This document shows, in pieces, positions 5,389 to 5,609 of a stretch of 5,609 nt of DNA. The position numbers and the translations under genes were made by a program. Under the pieces are notes generated by a model, which worked only from the letters and a program-made list of their open reading frames with translations, was not told the origin of the DNA and made no database searches. Position 1 is the first letter of the stretch. Each line of letters starts with the position of its first letter. This DNA is from an uncultured Dysosmobacter sp. Its GTDB lineage: Bacteria > Bacillota > Clostridia > Oscillospirales > Oscillospiraceae. The stretch spans positions 1-5,609 of the forward strand of contig CAKSVQ010000146.1 in the NCBI GenBank assembly GCA_934504065.1, given 5' to 3'.

Positions 5389-5609
5389 CACTTGCCTGGC
5401 CTTGAAAGGTCAATCCTACAACCCTCTGTGGCTCGATTGAGTCTTTCAAACTCAGGGCCTAAAATCATGCATTGAGTAAGCAGGTCTTGAAGGGGTACAT
5501 GGAGTGACTCCGCAATGGAAGCAGTCAACTGCATCCATGAGAAAATGACATCGATACGATTTCCTTCGATCCGAACGTTCCCGTTTTGGGGAGTATTGAT
5601 GATTTCCAG
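5388..5609 (-). CDS. Unknown phage protein, C-terminal 73 codons (partial at right edge)
   Basis: A minus-strand frame is open from the last base of the window to TGA at 5390-5388 and encodes 73 residues. It reads as real protein: NGNVRIEGNRIDVIFSW, then TASIAESLHVPLQDLL and GPEFERLNRATEG, with alternating strand and helix character and no low complexity. The first visible codon is CTG, followed by EIINTPQNG, which would suit a position close to the true N-terminus, so the start may lie just outside the window. I do not recognise a family. Its stop is 12 nt before the stem of the leader RNA, so ribosomes finishing this gene would sit next to that structure. It may belong to the same transcript as the genes that follow. 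Confidence 0.65.
   Translation of the reverse strand: MEIINTPQNGNVRIEGNRIDVIFSWMQLTASIAESLHVPLQDLLTQCMILGPEFERLNRATEGCRIDLSRPGK

Noticed and set aside
5408..5413. A minus-strand TTGACC that could be a -35 element upstream of the leader.
   Set aside because: The hexamer 17 nt downstream (TGATCA) is a poor -10 match and the site lies within the coding part of the upstream gene.
5249..5449. An N-terminal extension of 67 residues to the first operon protein, starting at ATG 5449.
   Set aside because: It would translate through the structured leader and overlap the end of the upstream gene, while AAGGAGGA stands 7 nt before the ATG at 5248.

Overview
The window looks like part of the replication and recombination module of a temperate siphophage or prophage from a high-GC member of the Clostridia (an Oscillospiraceae-like gut Firmicute is my best guess). 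Three things point that way: strong AGGAGG-type ribosome binding sites, the gene set (a DUF2800 RecB/Cas4-like nuclease, a DUF2815 single-stranded DNA-binding protein, a phage family A DNA polymerase and a tandem Myb/SANT-like DNA-binding protein), and the tight one-strand packing. The host assignment is inference from style and gene families, not from a marker gene.

Every gene I can support lies on the minus strand, so transcription runs from high to low coordinates. From the right edge: the C-terminal 73 codons of an unknown protein (5388-5609); a 139-nt untranslated leader (5249-5387) that can fold into a 19-bp stem closing a 58-nt internal region, a probable cis-regulatory RNA; a small unknown protein with an Ala/Pro/Thr linker and a helical C-terminal domain (4829-5248); the DUF2800 nuclease (3618-4829); a small basic unknown protein (3239-3625); the DUF2815 ssDNA-binding protein with an Ala/Pro/Trp-Gly repeat tail (2511-3233); a strong hairpin between genes (2469-2499); the DNA polymerase (430-2448); and a tandem Myb/SANT-like protein running off the left edge (1-426, partial).

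Gene junctions are very short: TGATG between 4829 and 4831, an 8-nt overlap at 3618-3625, 5 nt at 3234-3238 and 3 nt at 427-429. The unit is therefore probably one polycistronic operon with translational coupling. The products fit together: a nuclease and an SSB to make and protect single strands, and a polymerase to fill them, with two small uncharacterised proteins between and before them.

The two non-coding intervals are the most interesting parts. The leader stem contains two G-U pairs that exist only in minus-strand RNA, and it can refold into competing hairpins. It lies upstream of a DUF2800/DUF2815 operon, the context from which a computationally predicted 'DUF2800 RNA motif' has been described. 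The hairpin before the polymerase carries a copy of the polymerase Shine-Dalgarno sequence in its stem. No tRNA, rRNA, CRISPR array, insertion sequence or attachment site was seen, and there is no gene-free stretch longer than 300 bases.
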